The position numbers and the translations under genes are program-made. From Hysterangium stoloniferum (taxonomy: Eukaryota > Basidiomycota > Agaricomycetes > Hysterangiales > Hysterangiaceae): DNA of 64,000 nt. The stretch is from positions 1 to 64,000 of the forward strand of contig WHVD01000045.1 in assembly GCA_015178975.1 (NCBI GenBank), given 5' to 3'. Shown piece after piece: positions 33,001-47,100 of the stretch. Each line of letters starts with the position of its first letter. Position 1 is the first letter of the stretch. The notes under the pieces were generated by a model. The model was given only the letters and a program-made list of their open reading frames with translations, was not told the origin of the DNA and made no database searches.

Positions 33001-34919
33001 CGAAAAGAAATGATTAAGAAGTGGGTCCAATTGATGGTGCAAGACCTTTGTCAGGGCAACCATGTTTCTCCAACACTGATATGGGGGTCTGATTAGACCC
33101 CACCGACACGAGTCGAAGGTGTGGTGACCACGCGAAGGAAAGAACGTGCGGTCAAATCTAAAACCCCAAGCGAGGAACTGATGGATTGGTAGGTGGTCGA
33201 ACTCCGCATTAAGTCACAATGTGAAAGGAGAGAAATGAGAATGGAGATGGTGTCGAGGCTGCGTACTGTGGTACATGCGGATTCGGGCCCGGAAGATCCA
33301 GCTATCAGCTTCATGGTCAACTCGAATATTATTTCGCCAGACCCCAGGAGATGCCAATATGGAGTCGGGTGCGTCATAATCAGACTGGTAGGAAAGGTTT
33401 ATAGGCGGATGTAAGACGGTGCAGGTAGGTAAAACATTGTGAACGTACCGGACGATGCACCCAATGAGCGAAGAAACCACATTCAGCTCGTTGATGTGAT
33501 CGGTGAGAAGCGTGCTGTCGTTGAAGAAGGTGTGCAAGGAGTAAATACTCCCCCACAATAACTCTGATGTCTCCAAATCAAGATGAAGTGTCAACGACGC
33601 TATGTGCATGTTTATGTCGTCGAATATAACCCTCAATGCCGCTGCAGCAAAATCTCGAAACGATGTATCTTGGTGGATGCAACACACGAGAAGGCGTATA
33701 GATGGGAAAATTAGTCGCCGGTCCCTTTGTCTGTGATGGTTTTAGTGGGCAGGATGAAATGATGTGAGGTCGCGACGCACGCTTGTAACCAGAATTCTAA
33801 GTAACCTCTGATCGCCATGAGCTCCTCTACAGATAGTTGACGCACGTGGCAAATCGCTTCCACGATACTCTCAAGGCCCCAAATGGGATCATGAGAACCG
33901 GCAATTTGTATGATAAATGTTGATGCAACCTCATCTAAGTTGGTGTGCAGCGGTGACTTGACTGAAACATTGTAAAGTGATGACGTAATCGCAGTTGACG
34001 CGTCTCTAGTTGACCAACAGACGCCAGGACACCACGTGAAGGTCGAAGCCAAAGATAGCATAAGCTGGGTAGTGTGACCTTTTCTACTCCGAAGTGAAGA
34101 CATCGAGAAATCATCTAAAACCCTCGTCGCTCTTCCCCGAATTTGAGGTGGATATGTGGGTCTACAAAGACGTTGGTATTTCGAGTGTATTCAACATTGA
34201 CGCTGAGTTATCCCTACCTCGTTAAATCAACACTCTCTTGAACTAGTCTTCCCAACCTTGGCAGGGTGAGATGCTTGTGTAGAACGTGGCTAAAGGCACC
34301 GTTGTCTCGAGACAATAGACTCATGATTTGCCCGTATATTGTCAGCTTTGCCATCAGCGAAGCTTTCCTTTCACTGTGCAGGATTTTCATCCCAACCCTT
34401 TCCAAACCGACTCCGCAGTAATACCCGGGGCCAATTTCAATACTCGACAATGTCCCAAAACTCCCTGAGATCATTGCCCAGTCCTCGGCATGACTGCGAT
34501 ACGGGCTGAGGTTGCATGTCGTGTTGGTGGATACTTTAACAATATTCGGTGGGTCATGGTAGCCCGTTTCTCCCTGACACTAAAATGCGCAGCATGTGGC
34601 ACAGATCACATGGAGATAACTTTATGCTTTACTCACCCACTCGTCAACCCAAACCTCTATATGATTTGCAGACAGTTGTATGTGCTGCTCTTCATCGGGC
34701 GACAGATAACATACATGATGTCCGGGTTCGTTACAGCTCCATCGTTCCTTGAGCTTCAACCGGAATCTTTTCCTCATTCCCATCTCAAGCATCTAGTCCT
34801 GTTGCGTTGAGCTCAATGCACCTGGGGAAACTAAGGGTAGTTCCTCAACGTCTTCAAGGTGCGACTCAGCCGTTGCCAAATCGTGATTTCCCAGTGTCGT
34901 CTCGTTTGAAGTAGACATT
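30060..34919 (-). pseudogene. Family copy F, long-type unit
   Basis: The start codon is at 34919-34917 (MSTSNETTLGNHDLAT). An in-frame TAG follows SSTQQD in exon 1 (near 34,795). Exon 2 (to 34,214) is open (GPGYYCGVGLERVGMKI). Exon 3 (about 34,103-33,790) has RKGHTTQLMLSLAS and SPLHTNLDEVASTF; exon 4 (33,687-33,430) CCIHQDTSFRDFAAAALRV; exon 5 (33,377-33,093) KLIAGSSGPESAC. The A gene ends near 32,570 (FH then stop, one extra base before it). Then come VVARFSRLVLNIFRGLHVAE (32.3 kb), the middle module (31.9-30.8 kb; TDWMFHCRGETSSHDPLTMV, and exon 3-like YHVRQQWVEEVTAIRDYFGY), and the 3'-B end with LRCHRRIEEPCPRIKS at about 30,070-30,120. Confidence 0.6.
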
Positions 34920-35219
34920 GGGGGGTAGCAGTCTGACATACACTACACGGGGGTGCCTCTCCTTTATGTCGCCATCACTCGGAGAGTTACTTCGACCAAG
35001 GTACAGCCTGATGGCTGTGCTTACACTGGATGCACAGCATTTCATTCCTGCCTTCGTACACAAGGTTCCCTCACTATCCTTGAACTTTATAGGCTGCAGT
35101 GTAACGAGGTTACCTTGCTAGTTTCTTACACCTTCCACTGAAGGCTCACACAGCATCTAATAATAGTTTAGTCGATTGTTAGTTACCCCATAGTATAGTA
35201 TGCCTAGCATTCTTGAGCG

Positions 35220-38200
35220 TCAGAGTTGAAAGGAAAACGGCCTTGTGCAGAGAAATTGCACACTTCCTGTTTATTTTACAAACTTTCACCGAGGAGAAAC
35301 CCAGGGCAAATGATGGCTTAGTCGCTTTAATGGTAAGCAACGTGATTATCCATTCGGCCTCGCCAAAGCCTTGATTGTGACGACTCCATCCGGGTGTATT
35401 TAGAGATTCTCAATATAATCCCATGACCGGTAACACCCACTTACTGCTAGCCTGATTATTATCTGTCTGTCTGAGTGGAATGTTTCGCCCCAGACTCACA
35501 CAATTGATGCGTGGACGCTGTTCTTCAAAGCGATGATGACAAGGTTGATCAAACATTCTGACCCACCCGTAACTTGACCTATTGCAGGCGGAGCTCTTCC
35601 GGTATGGAAAAATTAACCATGCTGGGCTTTGCTCATACATTCCACTTTTCTGCCCTCTTCGTTGCTGCCTATTCCACTTTGCCCTTTGAGCCCCACACCG
35701 GTCGCTGTACCAGTCTCTTAGTTCCGACACGATGATCATTCATTGCAGCTCTGCCTTTGTCACCCCAATCCATCCTTCACTTTCTCATCTTTGCTGATCC
35801 GTCAGTCAAGGAATTTACCAGGTACTCTGAGCCATACGTCCCAAACTTCTAAGCTGATAATTGGCCATTGTCACCAAGAAATGGGCGGAATATAGGACGC
35901 TTGCGAAGGAAATGCATGGCAATGTCATGGCTCTCAGAGATAACCTCAAGTGCAGCAGGATAACAACAAAATTATTCTTCAAAAGCTCTTTGAAATAATT
36001 AACGGACAAAGATATTTCTTCGGACTACCATTTGGATCACTCTTGAAGACAATTATACTTCCACATGGTGGGGACGGAAAACGACAGCAATTCCTGCACG
36101 GTGGCATACGCGAGTCCAGGTCGACAGACCCAGCTATCAGGATCAGAGTAACTTCGAATATTCTTCAGCGCAAAATGTAGCAACTCTGTTGGATGTGACG
36201 ATGGCAAGGTATATTAAGGATTGTGGAGTGCTGCGAGTCCTTGCCAATGTTAAAGCTGACATCTGGCGGTGTCTCCTTGGTGAGCACCATGATGGCGACT
36301 AACTCACCAGCATTATTTGCATAAAACGGCGTAAATGCCTCATAGGTAGGGTCGGGGGGGTTATTTGGTGAAAATGGAGACGTAAACAAATTCGTTAATG
36401 CTACCGACACATTAGTGACAGATGTGGCGACTACGGATAAGAAGGAACAGGTGACGACAATTAACGTTCAAGAGTCCGACGTATCTAGTCGAAGAGCTTT
36501 TTATTAGATTGAATGAAATAATCGTTTCGCTACTACTCGAAATGAAATAATTCAAACATGACAATTGTTGAAATGAACTCGAGTCAACTGAAATGGAAGC
36601 AGTAGGAGAAATGTCAGGATAGCGAGTAAAATAAATTGTCGTGGAGTGTAGTGTGACGCTAGCAACTGAAACATTGAAACACGACACAAACGAGATTTCT
36701 TGTGGCTTGGCTTCTGCACGCGGCGGGTCGTCGTGGGAATTCTTCAGCTCTGAGTTGATAAGTGATCCCACCTGACATGACCATGAGCTACTTTTCTCTT
36801 ATCCAAGGTGAACGCTCACGACAATGTGAAGCGTGGGTGTTTGATCATGGTTCTTTCGAATGACTTGGCCCGGCCTCCTGTTCTCCCAGACAACTGACAC
36901 GAGAATAATGGCGGGACCGCCTTCTTTGAGACACCCTAGTTGTATTTCATTGAAATTGTCATCGTTAATATATGCGATGTGATTTCAGCAATGGATAGTC
37001 CTCGGAATATATTCAACACCAGTCTAGAGAACCTCGCAGCGATTATTACAAGTGACTATCTTCGCTTTTAAATTGTGACCAATTATGTAGATTCATACAA
37101 ATCTCAAGTCCGCGTTCTGTTTGAAATGATTGTCATTTATAAATAGGATGTCAGCCTAGCCACGGGTGGTACCCGCAAGTGTATTCAACTCATGTATGGC
37201 ATGAACGCGTGCAACATGCTCGCGGCAATGGTGAAACGTGACTGTATGCGCTCTTAGAGTTGCTGGACCTATGGCAGCTTTGTTGTCAAGGTTTCAATGG
37301 AAGAGAATTAGTTTAAGAAATTCGCCAAACAGATTGCCTCGCACGGTGTGAAGGCACTCGGTTTTAAGATCATGGATCTTGTCAATTGAACACTGGCCTG
37401 AAGGTTTGATGAGCCTGAACGAAGCATGCATCGAAATAGTGACGGGGGAGGCCTTTTTCAGACGTTCAGTGATATCTTATTTAAAACAGGTATCGTTCAT
37501 GATTCGGATGCTAGTCTAACCAAGGCTAGTGCCCCCAAATGTATTCAACACATAAAAGGGTACAACTGCAGAGCTTGCGGCGAGAATACATAGTGACTAT
37601 ATGCGTTCTTACATAGGCTCAAATCATATAGCTTTATAACATCTACAACCCTGGCTGCAAAGTGAGTTGAATAAAGGGCGACGGTATTGGGCTACTCCTG
37701 GTTGGTTGAGAATATGTCCGGATTATCCAAGAGAAACGAATGGGAAGTGTGTCCAATTGACGGTGGAAGACCTTTGTCAGGGTGACCATGTTTTCCAAAA
37801 CTGTTATGGAGTTCTAATTATACCATACCGACACACGAGTGGAAGGAGTGGCGACCACGCAAAGGAAGGAATGCGCGGTGAAATCTAAACATTCAAGCCA
37901 GGAACTGATGGATTGGGAATTGGTCGAGCCGCGGATTACGTCACAATGTCGAAGGAGAGAAACAAGAATGGCGATGCAATCGAGGCTACGTACTGTGGTA
38001 CACGCGGATTCAAACTTGGAAGATCCAGCTATCAGCTTCAGAGTCAACTTGATTATTCCTTCACCAAACAACAGGAGATCCTGATCTGGAATTGGGTGCG
38101 TCAGAATCAGACTGGCGGGAAAGGTTCATAGGCGGATGAAGCAAGAGGGTGCTGGAAGGTAAAATATAGTGAACGTACCTTACGATGGACCCAATGAGCG

Positions 38201-41200
38201 AAGAAACGACATTCAGCTGGTTGATGTGATCGGTGAGAAGCGTGCTGTCGTCGAAGAAGTTTTCCAAGGAGTAAATACTCCCACGTAGTAAACCTGATGT
38301 CCTCAAATCAAGAAGAGATGTCAATGACGCTATGTGCATGTTTATGTCGTCCAATACAACCCTCAATACAGCTCCGGCAATATCTCGAAACCATGCATCT
38401 TGGTGGATGCAACACACGAGAAGCCATGTAGGACAGTTAACACAGGAAGGTGATCGTCGGCGATATTGTCTACTATGTTTTTAGTGGGAAGGATGAAATG
38501 TTGTGATGTCGGGACGCACGGTTGTAACCAGAATTCAAAGTAACCTCTGATCGCCGTGAGCTCCTTTACAGATAGTTAACGCATGTGGCAGATCGCTTCC
38601 ACGATATACACAAGGCTGAACGCGAGTGAGAGATCATGATAACCGGCGAATTGTATGATAAATGTTGATGCAACCTCATCCAAGTTGGTGTGCAGCGGTG
38701 ACTTGACTAAAAGCGATGACGTAATCGCACATGACATGGCAAGTGTTTCTCCATCTAAGCAATAAACGCCGGGGCAGTAAAAGAAGGCAAAAGCCAAGAA
38801 TGTCATAAGCTATAGTGTGACCTTTGCTGCTCCCCCGTATGCGTGAAAATATTGGGAAACTCTTTAAAACTTCCGTCGCTCTTCTCCGAATTTGAGGCGG
38901 GTATATAGGTCTACGACTCAGATATGAGTATTTCCAGTGTATTCAATGAATGAGGTGTCCCTACCTCAAATCAACACTGTCTTGAACTAGTCTTCCCAGG
39001 TTTGGCAGCGTAAGATGCTTGTACCATGGTCTTGTAACAAACGGGCGATTTCCCGGTATATTGTCAGCTTTGCGATCAGCGAAGCTGTCTTAGCACTGTG
39101 AAGGACTTTCATCCCAACCCTTTCCAAACCGACTCCACAGTAATACCCGGGGCCAATTTCAATACTTGACATTGTCCCTTGACTCCGCAATATCATTCTC
39201 CAGTCATCGGCATGACTGCAATAGGGGCTATAGCTGTGATCCAGATTATGAGGGACAAAACTAGTAATCGGTATCGTAGCAAAACACATTTAATTATTAG
39301 TCACAAAACACAAAGCCCTACAAAGCCAAAGGTATCATCGACACAATCCTCATCAGCAGTGAATTCCAGAGTTGCAGTGAGCATAAGAAGTTATTGTATG
39401 AGCTTTCAACCTGACTCAAATGATGTAGGTTTATGCAACTATTAATGCCGCCAAAGCAACCCGAAAAACAAAGAAAAAGGGAAAGATATTGTCCTCTTCC
39501 TTGCTTGCTTTCAATATACCAGTGAAAGGCGTGGCCACTGTGCAAAGGAAAGAACGAGGATAGAAACTAAATTCCCAAGAGGTTCAAGGTTGAACCAGTT
39601 CGTTGATAAGCTGGGCATTGTCCCTTACTATGTAAGGAGACAAACAAGAATGGTGAGGGGAGAGAGCTTGAGAGCTGTGGTATACGTTATACGCAGATTC
39701 CGGGTCAGATAATCCAGCTATTAGTTCAGTATAACCGCAATGATTCCTTTGAGAGCCAACACCGGTGGTCAATATGGTCTCCCAGTCATTTGCGTCAGAA
39801 ATGGACTGGTGAGGTAATGTCATGCACAAATGAAAGGCAATACTGCAAGAGAAAAGATGGTGAACATAGTGTATTAAGGACTCCACAAGCAAGGAAACCA
39901 CCCAAGTTGATGTGAGTGGAGAGCAGCACCGGTGATTACTACGTCGAAAAATGAATATAACCCCTCAAGGATGTCATATATATGTTTATTCCATCCACCA
40001 CCATATTGAATACGGGTTAAAGGCCCTTGTTAATTGTGAGGTTTTGGGCTATAAGATCGCCGACCCTGGAGATTGAAAGTGGTTTTTGAAGACGAGATTC
40101 GCGTGAGCGAGACAAATGTTGTCATGGATCAGTGATTATTCGCACTGTTCTTTGTTATTCTTCAGTAACTTCCTTCGTGTGACCCAAGCTATCAGGATCA
40201 GAGTAACCCCGATTATTTCTTCAGCGGCGCATAATGAAGCAACTCTGTTAGATGTAATGAGACGACTGCAAGGTAGATTGAGGATTGTGAAGTGCTGTGA
40301 GTCCTCTCCAATGTTAAAGCTGACATCTGGCGGTTTCTCCTTGGCTAGCATGATTGCGGTGACTAACTCACCAGTATTATTTTTTATAAAACGACCTGGA
40401 ACCCTCATAGTTATGTTTTTTTTCCCCAGAAAAACGGAGACGTAAGTCAAATTCGTCAATGTTACCGACACATCAGTGAAAGGTGTGGCTACTACGCATA
40501 GCAAGGAACAGGTGACGACAATTAATGTTCAAGAGTCCGACGTATCTTGTCGAAGAGTTCTTTAATATTAGATTGAATAAGATGATTGTTTCGTTACTAC
40601 TCTAAATGAAATAATTCAAACATGACAATTGGAATGAAATCCAGTCAACCGAAATGGAAGCAGTAGGGGAAATGTCGGGATAGCGAGTAAAATAAGTTGT
40701 CGTGGCGTGTAGTGTGGGGGTACCTACTGAAACATTGAAACACTTAACACAAGCAGGATTTCTCGTGGATTGGCTGCTCCACCCGGTGGGTCGTGGGGAT
40801 TCTTCAGCTCTTAGTTGATATGTCATTCCACCTGACATGACCACGAGCTACGTTTCTCGTATCCAGGGTGAAAGTTCACGATATTGTGAAGAAGTGTGGG
40901 TATGGTGTTGTACAATGGCTTGGCTCGGCTTCCTGTTCTCCCAAACAGTGATGCGAGAATAAGGGTGGGGCGGCCTTCTTTCAGATGTCCTAGTGGTATT
41001 CGATTGGAATTGTGATCGCTAGTAGATGCGATGTGATTTCAGCGACGGGTAGTCCTCGGAACATATTCAACACCAGTCTAGAGAACTTCGCAGCGATGAT
41101 TACATGTGACTATCTTTGCTGTTAAATTATGGCAATTATAGCTTCATAGGACTCTCGAATCCGCGTTCTGTTTGAAATGATTATCATTTATAAATAGGAT

Positions 41201-43683
41201 GTCAATCTAGCCACGGGTGGTGCCCGCAAATGTATTCAATGGATGCATGGCATCAACGTGTGCAACATGGATAGCTCCCGGCAATGGTGAAAAGTGACGA
41301 TATACGCTCTGATATTTGCTCGACGTATGGCAGCTGTATTGTCAAGGTTTCAATGGAAGAGAATTAGTTTAAGGAAATCGCCCAACACATTGACTTGCAC
41401 GGTGTGAAGGTCCTCGGTTTAAGACTCATGGATCCTGTCGATTGAATACTGGCCTGAAGGTATAATGATCCTGAACGAAACATGCATGGAACTGGCAACA
41501 AGGGAGGCCTTTTTCAGACCTTCAATGATGATATCTTATTTAAAACAGGTATCGTTCATGATTCGTATTTTAGTCTACGCAAGGCTAATGCCCCAAAATG
41601 TATTCAACACCTGTATGGGGACAACTGCTCGCCGAGAGAATACAAATTGACCATATGCGGACGCTATTGGGCTCCTCCTCGTTTGGTTGAGATGTGTCGG
41701 CAATATCAAAAGAGAAATGATTAGGAATTGTGTCCAATTGATGGTGCAAGACCTGGGTCAGGGTAGCCATGTTCCTCCAACACGGATATGGGGGATTAAT
41801 TAGACCCTACCGACACACGAGTGGAAGGCGTAGCGAGCACGCAAAGGAGGGAACGTGTGGTCAAATCTAAATCCTCAAACAGCTCCCTGATGAATTGGTC
41901 ATGGGTCGAGCCGCGCATGGCGTCACAATGTGGAAGGAGGGAAACGAGAATGGAGATGGTATTGACGCTGCGTACTGTGGTACACACAGATTCGGGCTCG
42001 GAAGATCCAGCTATCAGTTTCAGAGTCAATGTGATTATGCGCTTACCACACGCGAGGAGACTCCAACTAGGACTCGTGTGGGTCAGAATGAGACTGCTAG
42101 GACAGTTTCATGGGCGGATGTAAGACGGTGCTATGAGGTAAAATATTGTGACCGTACCTTGCGATGGGCCGAATGTGCGAAGAAACCACATTCAGCCGGT
42201 TGATGTGATCGGTGAGAAGCGTGCTGTCGTTGAAGAAGGTTTCCAAGGAGTCAATACTCCGATACAGTGAGTTCGACGTGTGCCAATCAAGATGAAGTGT
42301 CAATGACGCTATATGCATGTTTATGTTGTCCAATAAAACCCTCAATACAGCTCCAGCGATGTCTCGAAACCATGCATCTTGGTGGATGCAACACACAAGA
42401 AGCTGGATAGGATCTTCATAAAATCTAAGCCGTTGTGTCTGATATTCTTTGTTATGGTTTTGGTGGGAAGGATGAAATGGTGTGATGGCACGACGCACGG
42501 TTGTAAGCAGAATTCAATGCAACCTCTGATCGCCGTGAGCTCCTTTACAGATAGTGGACGCATGTGGCAGATCGCTTCCACGATATACGTAAGGCGGAAA
42601 AAGGGGAAGGGCCGATCAAATCCTGAGAGATAATGGGCAATTTGTATGATAAATGTTGATGCAACCTCCTCAAAGTTGGTGTGCAGCGGTGACTTGACTA
42701 AAGCGTTGTAAAGTGATGACGTCATCGGGGTTGACGCCTCGGCAGGTGACCGACTCCATCTAACCAATAAACGCCGGGGGCAGGTCGAAGCGAAGAATGT
42801 CATAAGCTGGGTAGTGTGACCTTTGCCGCTCCACCACATGTGTGTGAAAATATCCGGAAACTCTTTAAAACTTCCGTCGCTCTCCTCCAAATTTGAGGCG
42901 GGTATATAGGTCTACGACTCAGATATGAGTATTTCCAGTGTATTCGATGATTGAGGTATCCCTACCTCGCTAAATCAGCACTGTCTTGAACTAGTCTTCC
43001 CACTTTTGACGGCGTAAGATGCTTGTGTAGAAACTTGCCAAAGGCACCATCGTCTCGTAACAAACGGGCGATTTTCCGGTATATTGTCAGCTTTGCGATC
43101 AGCGAAGCTGTCGTAGCACCGTGAAGGACTTTCATCCCAACCCTTTCCAAACCGACTCCACAGTAATACCCGGGGCCAATGTCAATACTCGAAGATGTCC
43201 CAACATACTCCGAGTCCATTCCCCAGTCCTCTGCATGACTGCGATATGGACTGAGGTTGGATGTCGTGTTGGTGGATATCCAAGCCTTCTTAACAACAGT
43301 CGGTGGGCCATGGCAGGTCGTTTCTCCTTGACACTGAAGTGTGCCGCATGTGACACAGATACCATAGATACCACGGAAATAGCATTATACGTGACTCACC
43401 AACTCGTCAACCCAAAGATCTATATGGTTTGCAGACAGCTGTATGTGGTGCTCGTCATCGGGGGCCCAATAACACAAATCATGGCCTGGTTCGTTACAGC
43501 TCCATCGTTCCCTGAGCTTCAGCAGGAATACATTCCTCATCCACGCCTCATTGATCTTCTCCTGTTGAGCTGAACTTAATACACCTGGGGAAACTAAGGG
43601 TGGTAGTTCCTCAACGTCTTCACGGTAGGACTCAGCAGTTGCCAAATCGTGATTTCCCAGAGTCATCTCGTTGAAGGTAGATA
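35220..43683 (-). pseudogene. Family copy G, short-type unit with 3'-A module
   Basis: The ancestral start reads ATA (43683-43681), so translation could only begin at codon 7 (ATG 43666, MTLGNHDLATAESY). Exon 1 is otherwise open; exon 2 carries a 9-bp in-frame insertion near 43,290 and is open to 42,962. Exon 3 (42,890-42,500) has SGKGHTTQLMTFFAST and FFRLTYIVEAICHMRPLSV; exon 4 (42,430-42,150) CCIHQDAWFRDIAGAVLRV; exon 5 (about 42,080-41,800). A further copy of exons 4-5 lies at 38,417-37,814, with exons 1-3 remains at 39,290-38,530. This interval therefore holds parts of two units merged by deletion. The left end (36.1-35.2 kb) is a 3'-A module with CHHRFEEQRPRINCVSLGR. RVPGRFIKNNTGELVTAIML marks the middle at 40.4 kb. 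Confidence 0.5.
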
Positions 43684-44179
43684 TTGGCGGGTATCAATTG
43701 TACTTGCACTCGAAAAGAGGTGCTGAGCTTTTATGCCGCAGTCAGTCGGAGAGTTAATTCCACCAATGTACAGCCTTGTGGCCGTGCTTACACAGGACCC
43801 ACAGCCTGTCATCCCTGCCTTTGTAAATCACACCCCTTCACCCCCCATCCAGGCTGCAGTACACTAAGTGACCTTACTACTTTCTTACACCTTCTGCTCA
43901 AGGCTCACACAGCATTTAAAATAATAGTTCAGTCAATTGTCACCAAATGACGTAATAGTTCTGGTATTATTGAGCGTCAGAGTTGCAATGCGGCTTTTCT
44001 GACATTCCAGAAGTGGCATCGTCAGGGATAATCTAAATGCACTCCAGAGCGATGCTCACTGGGTGCTGCATTCAAGTTGGCGCTGTCAACCTGAGACTTT
44101 AACCGGGGAGATTGCGCGCTTCCTGTTTAATTTTATCAAAACTTTTAATGAGAAGAAACATGGGTCAATTATAGTCTAG

Positions 44180-47100
44180 TCAGGTTAATGGTAAGCAACG
44201 TGGTTTCTTCATGCACGCTTGCCACATCAACGGCTTGAATTTTGTAGAATGTCTGAACAAAGGCAAGACCAGAGTTCTCAGGGTATATTTTATTGAGGTA
44301 CGTAACGGTCGAACTTGGAATATCTTCGATTGTGACGTGTCCATCATAATTTGTATTAATAAACTGCACACATAACCCATATCAGGTAATAATTGCTTAC
44401 ACCCAGCCTTATTATTATCTGTCTTTTCAAGTGGAATATTTCGCCCCAGGCTCATACTCTTGATGTGTGGCCATCGCTCTTCAATGCGACGATGACAATG
44501 TAGATCCATGATTGTGACCCATGCAGCTTGACCTATCGCAGACGGAGTTCGTCTGGTACGTACAGATTCACCATCCTGGGAATGCTTATATGTCCCCTTT
44601 TTTCTGCTTTCTCGCTGGCCCCTTTTGGGACTGGGGATGACAGTCCCTCTTCCCTCTTCTGTCCCACACGATGGGCATTCATCCCACCTCTGAGTTTGAT
44701 GCTCCATCCATCCTTCATTTTCTCGTTTTTAATGATTATCATTCAGGGAATTAATGAGGTGCTGTGAGTTGATATGAATTTCCAAGTTGATCATCGGCTA
44801 TTGTCATTACAAAGTGGGCAGAAGATACGATGCTTGCCGGGGCAATGCATCATAATGTATTGACTCCGGGGGTTAGTCTTCATTGCAGCAGGAAAAAATT
44901 GAATACCATTTGGATCACTCTCGGCGACAATAAAACTTCGGTATGCTATTACCAGACCGAAAAGGACAGGAATTCCCTTCAAACAGTGGCAAAAGCCGGA
45001 CCTGGTCTTGGACTGGTTCAAGAATTCCTACCGATGTCGTCACGGTTCGGTTCAAAAATGGTCCGGGAATAATTATTGCCTGTGAGGTATGTATATCTAG
45101 TCCTACAATATATTTAATTATTAGTCACAAAACACGAGGGTGGATGCAACCCACGAATGACTGAATGGATCTTGGTTAACCCAACGTCGTTACTGGCTAT
45201 TCTGGGTATAATGGTTTTCATCAGCAGGCAACAGGATGAGGTGTGATGGCGCGATGCACTGTTGTAACAAGTAGCCTCTGATCGAAGTCACTTCCACACT
45301 GGTGACGAACATGGGAGATGGTTTCCACGATATACGCAAACCTACCAATGAGTAAAGTATCTTGACCATCAAATGTTGATAGATTTTGCATGATAAATGA
45401 CAATGCGACATAATCAAAGTTGGTGTTTAGTGATGGCGTGGCGGCAATATTATAAAATAACGACCTCGTTGCAGTTGACGTATTACTTCTATCTGAGCGA
45501 TCGAGACCGGGGCATCATATGAAGGTGAAACCCAAAGATGTCAATAGCTTGTCAATGTGATCTCTCCGCTGTATATGGAGTGAATACCAGCGGAACAGGC
45601 ATAAAATCGTCGACGCTCCCTCCGGAATTTCGTGGTCCTACGAAGACGTGAGGATTTCGAGTATATTGAATGATTGACGCTGAGCTATCCCTACCTCATT
45701 CAAGCAACGCTCTGTTGAATCAGTCTGCTTAGTCTTGTCAGAGTTTAATTCCAAATCAAACACCCGTCAACCCAGAATACTGTGAGACCATTCCCCAGTC
45801 CACAGTATGACTGAGATACGAAGTGAAGCAGGATGTGGCATTCGTGGACTCCCTGGCATCCCAACCATACTCGAGGGTTCATGGTAAGCTGTCTCTCCTT
45901 GGCAGTGAAACATATCCGCATTCAATTGTATCCTAATCCCACCACACGATTTCTAGTTTAAACTATTTTTTATCACCTCAATGAGGACTGTACTCCTCGT
46001 GTGGCCTTGCCATATCAAGGGCCTTGCATCTTCCGAAAGGTCTGAGAAAGCAGGAAAGATGACTATAGTTGACCCGTCCGCTGCAATATCCAAGAGGAGT
46101 TCAGGGCAATTTTTCACGAGGTGGCTGATCGTCGAACGTGAAGATATTTTGTGCTCTGTCTTGCTCCGTGAACTGTTCGCCGCGACGCCACAGGCTCATA
46201 CTATTCATCCATTGCTATAGCTGTTAAATGTGACGATGGCAAGGTAGATTCGATGGCAAGGTAGATTAAGGATTGTGAGGTACTGTACGTCCTTGCGAAT
46301 GTCAACACCAACATCTAGCTGTGTCTCCTTGGCGAGCATCTTTATGGCGACGAACTCACTAGCATTGTTTTGATGAAGCAGTCTGGAAGCCACATAATTA
46401 TGTTCCGGGGGGTATTTTCCGGAAAACGAAGACGTAATTCGAATTCGTCAATGGTGTCGACACACCAGTGAAAGGTGTAGACTAACGCATAGGAAGGAAC
46501 AGGGGACGACAACTAGCGTTCAAGAAGGCCACGGATCTAGTCGAATAGTCCTTTAATATTAGATTGAATCGAATGAATTTTTTTCGCTACTCGCAATGAT
46601 ATAATTCAAACATGACAATTGGTGGAATGAACTCCAGTCAATTGACATGGAAGCAGCATGAGAACTGTCGGGATAGGGAGTAAAATAAATCGTCGTGGCT
46701 TGTAGTTTGACGATAACGACTGAAATATTGAAACAGACCATAAACCAGAAAATCTCGGGAAATGACTGCTCCACGCGGCGGGTCGTGGGTATTCTTCAGC
46801 TCTTAGTTGATATGGGATTCCGCCTGACATGACCACGAGCTACCTTTGTCTTATCCAAGGTGAAAGCTCACGACATGTGAAGAAATGTCGGTGTCTTGAT
46901 CATGGTGTTGTCCATTGGTTTAGCCCCGGCTTCCTGTTCTCCCAAACAAAGGACACGAGAAGAATGGTGGGACCGCCTTCTTTGAGACGCCGTAGTGGTA
47001 TTCGATTGACATTGTTACTGCTAGTATATGCGATGTGATTTCAGCGAGTAGTCATTGGAGAATATTCAATACCAGTGTAGAGAACCTCGCAGAGACTATT

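Noticed and set aside
43121..43573. 150-codon plus-strand ORF, and similar plus ORFs near 7053, 16908, 34490 and 58981
   Set aside because: They recur in every copy as antisense of exons 1-2 and cross the intron without respect for splice sites.
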